Assembly (NCBI GenBank): GCA_038373885.1
Contig: JAWZYV010012239.1
Location: forward strand, 1 to 64,000
Direction: 5' to 3'
DNA from: Cheiracanthium punctorium
Lineage: Eukaryota; Arthropoda; Arachnida; Araneae; Cheiracanthiidae
DNA: 64,000 nucleotides
The position numbers and the translations under genes were made by a program. Positions 60,423 to 64,000 of this stretch are shown in pieces (position 1 is the first letter of the stretch; every line of letters starts with the position of its first letter). A model generated the notes under the pieces. The model was given only the letters and a program-made list of their open reading frames with translations, did not search any database and was not told the DNA's origin.

Positions 60423-60470
60423 CTCTTATACGAACGAGGTTGGCAAACTGCGTACAGATAGCGCCACATA
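60423..60470 (-). promoter_or_regulatory. Conserved promoter element plus TATA box, cassette 5
   Basis: The minus strand reads CCTATATGTGGCGCTATCTG (element at 60459-60469), and 28 bp later TATAAGAG (60423-60430). The ATG is about 135 bp beyond the TATA box. The motif-to-TATA distance is nearly the same as in cassette 1 (29 bp). The whole promoter fits in the 367 bp between the start codon and the last exon of cassette 6. Confidence 0.7.
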
Positions 60471-60655
60471 TAGGAATAAAAATGAATTAATACTACATAT
60501 TTTTAAAGCATTAATAATCACAAATATTGCACACTAACGAAATAAAGAATTAAAGCACGAAAATGTTACTTTGTGAAAGTATATAAGAAATATTATGGCA
60601 ATAAATAAATTATATGAAGAGTTCCGACTGAAAAACTTAAACAGTGTCTTCGTAC

Positions 60656-60820
60656 CATGAACAAAAATAGATATTATAGTTTTTAATGGCTTTCCAATTC
60701 CATTATCTGCTTCACATACATAATTTCCTTCGTGTATTTTCTCTATTGGCTTGAAAACAAGGCTGCCAGTGCCAATCACTGCTTTATTCAAAACATTTAA
60801 ATTTAATCCATTGTCTTCAC
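60656..60820 (-). CDS. sDscam-beta: Cassette 6 Ig2, second half
   Basis: GEDNGLNLNVLNKAVIGTG, then SLVFKPIEKIHEGNYVCEAD with the second cysteine, and NGIGKPLKTIISIFVHG. It has 55 codons, acceptor TTTATAG and donor CATG/GTACGA, phase 1. It resembles the cassette 4 exon in length and in C-E-A-D-N. Cassette 6 is incomplete because its Ig1, signal exon and promoter lie beyond the right edge. Confidence 0.93.
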
Positions 60821-63816
60821 CTATAAATAAATAAATAAATAAATATACAATTTTACATAAATAGATTTTAATTTAGATATAAAATTGCATAACAAGTTGA
60901 TAACCCAATAATCAAAAGCATAAAAAGGAAATATATAAATTTTTCCACATGGAGTCAGTTTTAATCTATTATATAAATGTGAAAGTTTGTCTGTTTGTTT
61001 GTTTGTTCGTCCGGGAACTCCTCCCACACCGTCTGACCGATCGGCTTGAAATTTTGCAGGTACACGTAAAACGACATATATTAGGCCGTAGGCTACTTTA
61101 AAATTCTGTAAATCCACCCGTTCCCTAATTTTTGACGATTTTTCGCAATTTTCAGGGTAAAAAGCTACTCAAATGGCCAATTTCAGCACATTCGTGAGCA
61201 TGCTCCGAGACGGTTGGTCGCAGACATACCGAATTTGGCATATGGCTTCACTAAGACAGATGCTAACACGCCTCGAAGCAATTTTTTTCGAAATTCGAGT
61301 TAGAAAATATTTTATTTTATGTTTTGTCCGATTTTTAGCGATTTTTCTCGCTTAATACGTAGTAACGTCGGTAATTACTTTCTCAAGAAAACGATATTTG
61401 CATCATCGGATAGAGGAGAAAATTTTCTTTCAAAAACTGTTTGTTCGGACTACGTAACATAATTTGCAGATTTTTGGGAATTTTTAAAATAAAATTAAAT
61501 TTGACGCTGATTTTCGCAAAATATTTTTAAAACAGCTGCATCTTGAATTCTATCCGTCATAATTTTTTTATATTTGTCAAATGACGGAGCATACATTTCG
61601 CCCTCTTTTAAAGAGAAACCAGAGGAAATATAAATTAGATTTTTTACGAATTTTTAAGTAAAGAAGGATTTTCATTTCAATAGCAGCTGCTTAAAAATTT
61701 CGGTATGATATCTTACGGTTTGGTTGTCTTGGAGACTATAACAATGATTAAAATTAGCAGTTGAAAAAAAAAATTACTTTAAAATAACTGAGTTTTCGCA
61801 TGTGAAATGTGCGTCATTTTGATGTCACGAGTTTAAAACCCCTTTCGAAATTCAACCAGCATAACGGACTCACAAGAAAACATACGCCAAGACGAAAAAT
61901 TTCTACATTTTATTTTACGTTGGCAGAAAAAGAATTGAATGCTATTTTTTCACCAGTGAATTATCCAGCATTATTTTTAATTGAGACTTTAAACGGGATA
62001 CGTTTTCGAATCGCAAGAAATATATTGCGGTGTTAAATAGGACCTTGGGGCCCCCTTCTATGAAATTTGTTTTATTTTTCATAAAATTTTGCTATAAAAA
62101 AAAAGAACAACACTTGAAATTGGGGGTCATTTCGAGCTGGGGGCCCTGGGCAAAGTCCCGATTTGCCCGTACGATAATAGGGCCCTGGTGCTAAATACGC
62201 CAATCTGGCAAGAATTATGCGTAAAAATTTATGGATAGCTGATTTAGTGGCAATCATAAAGTGAAATGATTATCGTTTATGCTAATGCGTAAATTGCAAA
62301 GAATCACCAAAGAGTAAAAAGACTACATTCGTGGCAAATATATAAACCGTTTCTTTAAATTAAGCATTAATGGTTGCAAAACGAAACTATATGGTATTGG
62401 TATCAATAAAAGATAGTATAAGTAATAGCAAGTATATATGCTAAGGCAATATTGATGAAAGCACAATATACCGCATCAATAAATATTTCGTGAAACTAAG
62501 TCTTCTATTCATTTTTCAACAGCCGTATTACATCACAGCTAACAAAAGATTAAATAATTCTACGTCGCGTTAATATATCCCGCGGTAGTTTCAACAGAAA
62601 AGACTGTAACAGAACTTTCTTTTTTCTTGCAGATTATGTTTTGTCACAAGTAGTTATGATCACATTTTAGGAAAATGTTCTCTTCTTGCCTTGTGAAGAG
62701 CGGGTACACAACTATTTATAAAATATAAAGAAAACAGTCCCCTTAAAACGTACAAAATGTGATGAAACTAATTAGGCGTATGATATTGTACTCTTTTATG
62801 ACTTAGGTCGGAAAAGGGTAATAAAATTTTAAATCTATCATGATCCATTTTAGGAAATTTCAGGAAAAATTTACTTACATTATTTTACGTACTATTGTTT
62901 TACACGAACAAAGAATTACCGTGAAATAATTTCACCCTAATATGTCAATTTCCTAATATGCTATCATTCTTAAATATTATGTTTAAAGTGTTATGATAAA
63001 ATACTTAAAGATGTCTAAAAAAAGTCGTCTAACTTTTAACGTCATTTTTGATGAATTAGAGTATGATACTGCCAAAGACATTTTCTGTAAGAAATGTTAC
63101 TCATTTTTATGAATATTATTATTATCTCAATTACTTTAAAATTATAAGTACTATAAAGCTTTATTTGCAAAACTTCTGGATAAAATGTTTTTGTCAAGAA
63201 AAAAAATAAAGTAGTAATAATAAAAAGTTACTTTTTGGTCAAAATTGCAAAAATATGCATTAATAACACAAAATATATTATTGAGCTTTATGCTTAAAAC
63301 GATTCCGAGAATGAATGTAATAGTGTAAAAAAAATATTATTGAGGTTTTGATTATAAAAAAGGTGCTTTCAATAACACAGAAAACAGATATTATTAATTT
63401 ATTATGTAGTTATACATTGATAAACTATTTCAGTATTAATCTTATGTTAGTTGCATGCATTGTATAACTCCAAAATATCTTGAGTATTTATATATTTACT
63501 GCAATTTTTGAATTTTTCTAGTATTGGATACTACATAAGTGCGATTTCCATTTTCCGTCAGTGAGTGAAAGCAAAACCTTAAGTCTTATAAAACATATAT
63601 TTTTTAAAATTTCGAAAAAAAATGTATGTTTGCCTTTACATTTAAACATTTTATCATTTTTTCATCTATGTGTTCAATGAAATTTTATGCATATTTAACT
63701 CACTATCTATTTCACATTCGTTATAAAATATCGTTAAGTTCTGAATAAAAATAAATATCGCCGTTTTAATATCACCACTATTTTAGAAATACATATATGT
63801 ATATACAGAAAATTAC
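60821..63816. other. Intron within cassette 6 Ig2
   Basis: This 3-kb intron holds an AAAT microsatellite (60822-60846), a dispersed repeat (60966-62040) and a GC-rich block with repeated GGGGGCCC/GGGCCC motifs (62040-62190) that may be the end of another repeat. The sequence at 62200-63800 is AT-rich and unremarkable. Confidence 0.55.
60966..62040 (+). repeat. Dispersed repeat with GTTT start
   Basis: The block begins near TATAAATGTGAAAGTTTGTC, has a short GTTT tandem, then GGGAACTCCTCCCACACCG and GATCGGCTTGAAATTTTGCA. The part up to about 61160 matches the fragment at 10070-10225. The sequence to about 62040 is less AT-rich than the introns and probably belongs to the same element; the right boundary is uncertain. 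The class is unknown. Confidence 0.5.
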
Positions 63817-63933
63817 CGTATTTTCTGATTGTTATACTAGGAGTAGGATAACCACTGGCGGAACAGCTTATGTTTAAATTTTCTCCTTCGACAGTTTCTG
63901 CATTTTCTGCTTCTTTTATCCATGATGGGGGTG
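63817..63933 (-). CDS. sDscam-beta: Cassette 6 Ig2, first half
   Basis: APPSWIKEAENAETVEGENL, then NISCSASGYPTPSITIRKYG. It has 39 codons, acceptor TTGTTTCAG and donor TACG/GTAATT, phase 1. The first cysteine is present, but the position of the core Ig Trp (I-T-W in other cassettes) is Ile (I-T-I-R-K). Splice sites and frame are intact, so this looks like divergence and not decay. Confidence 0.92.
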
Positions 63934-64000
63934 CTGAAACAAAATATTTATTTTCCTAATTAAAAAATACTAAATTCAAAAATGCTAGCATCATTTCTCT

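Overview
This is an AT-rich, intron-rich animal sequence. Nearly all of its coding content is a single gene on the minus strand, read from about 63.9 kb down to base 1. The gene encodes a Dscam-type cell-adhesion protein. Its domain order (signal peptide, three Ig domains, three FNIII domains, one transmembrane helix, cytoplasmic tail), together with a tandem array of alternative 5' cassettes, matches the shortened Dscam (sDscam) genes known from chelicerates. Because the variable part covers Ig1 and Ig2, it fits the beta type. I infer an arachnid (spider or scorpion) but cannot name the species.

The constant part lies at 1-23,615. From 5' to 3' on the minus strand it comprises Ig3 (2 exons), FN1 (2), FN2 (2), FN3 (2), a transmembrane exon, and a cytoplasmic exon cut by the left edge of the window. 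The variable part lies at 26,072-63,933 and holds five complete cassettes plus the 3' half of a sixth; I number them 1 to 6 moving away from the constant exons. Each complete cassette has its own promoter region, a start/signal-peptide exon, one Ig1 exon and an Ig2 made of two exons. In cassette 1, Ig2 is a single exon. Every splice site after the signal peptide, up to the first constant exon, is phase 1, so any cassette can join the constant region in frame. Internal splice sites fit exactly (AG/GT and reading phase) throughout.

The most interesting signal is regulatory. Four of the five cassette start exons visible here are preceded, 155-201 bp upstream of the likely start codon, by an identical 11-mer, ATGTGGCGCTA (minus strand). 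The fifth has a related TATGGCGCC. The core resembles the CTCF-type sequence, and the layout parallels the conserved promoter element of vertebrate clustered protocadherins, which also choose one of many tandem promoters.

The introns carry many mobile-element remains: three copies of one hAT-type MITE plus a different hAT-like MITE, a Tigger/pogo-type MITE, several TTAA-flanked MITEs, a Penelope-like retroelement broken by a hAT MITE, a Tc1-like transposon, a long foldback element, tRNA-derived SINE-like repeats, and a 1.9-kb DNA transposon. That transposon has 8-bp target duplications, a 204-residue ORF on the plus strand and five same-strand copies of a 13-bp motif. No other cellular gene was found. 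Coordinates were worked out by hand.
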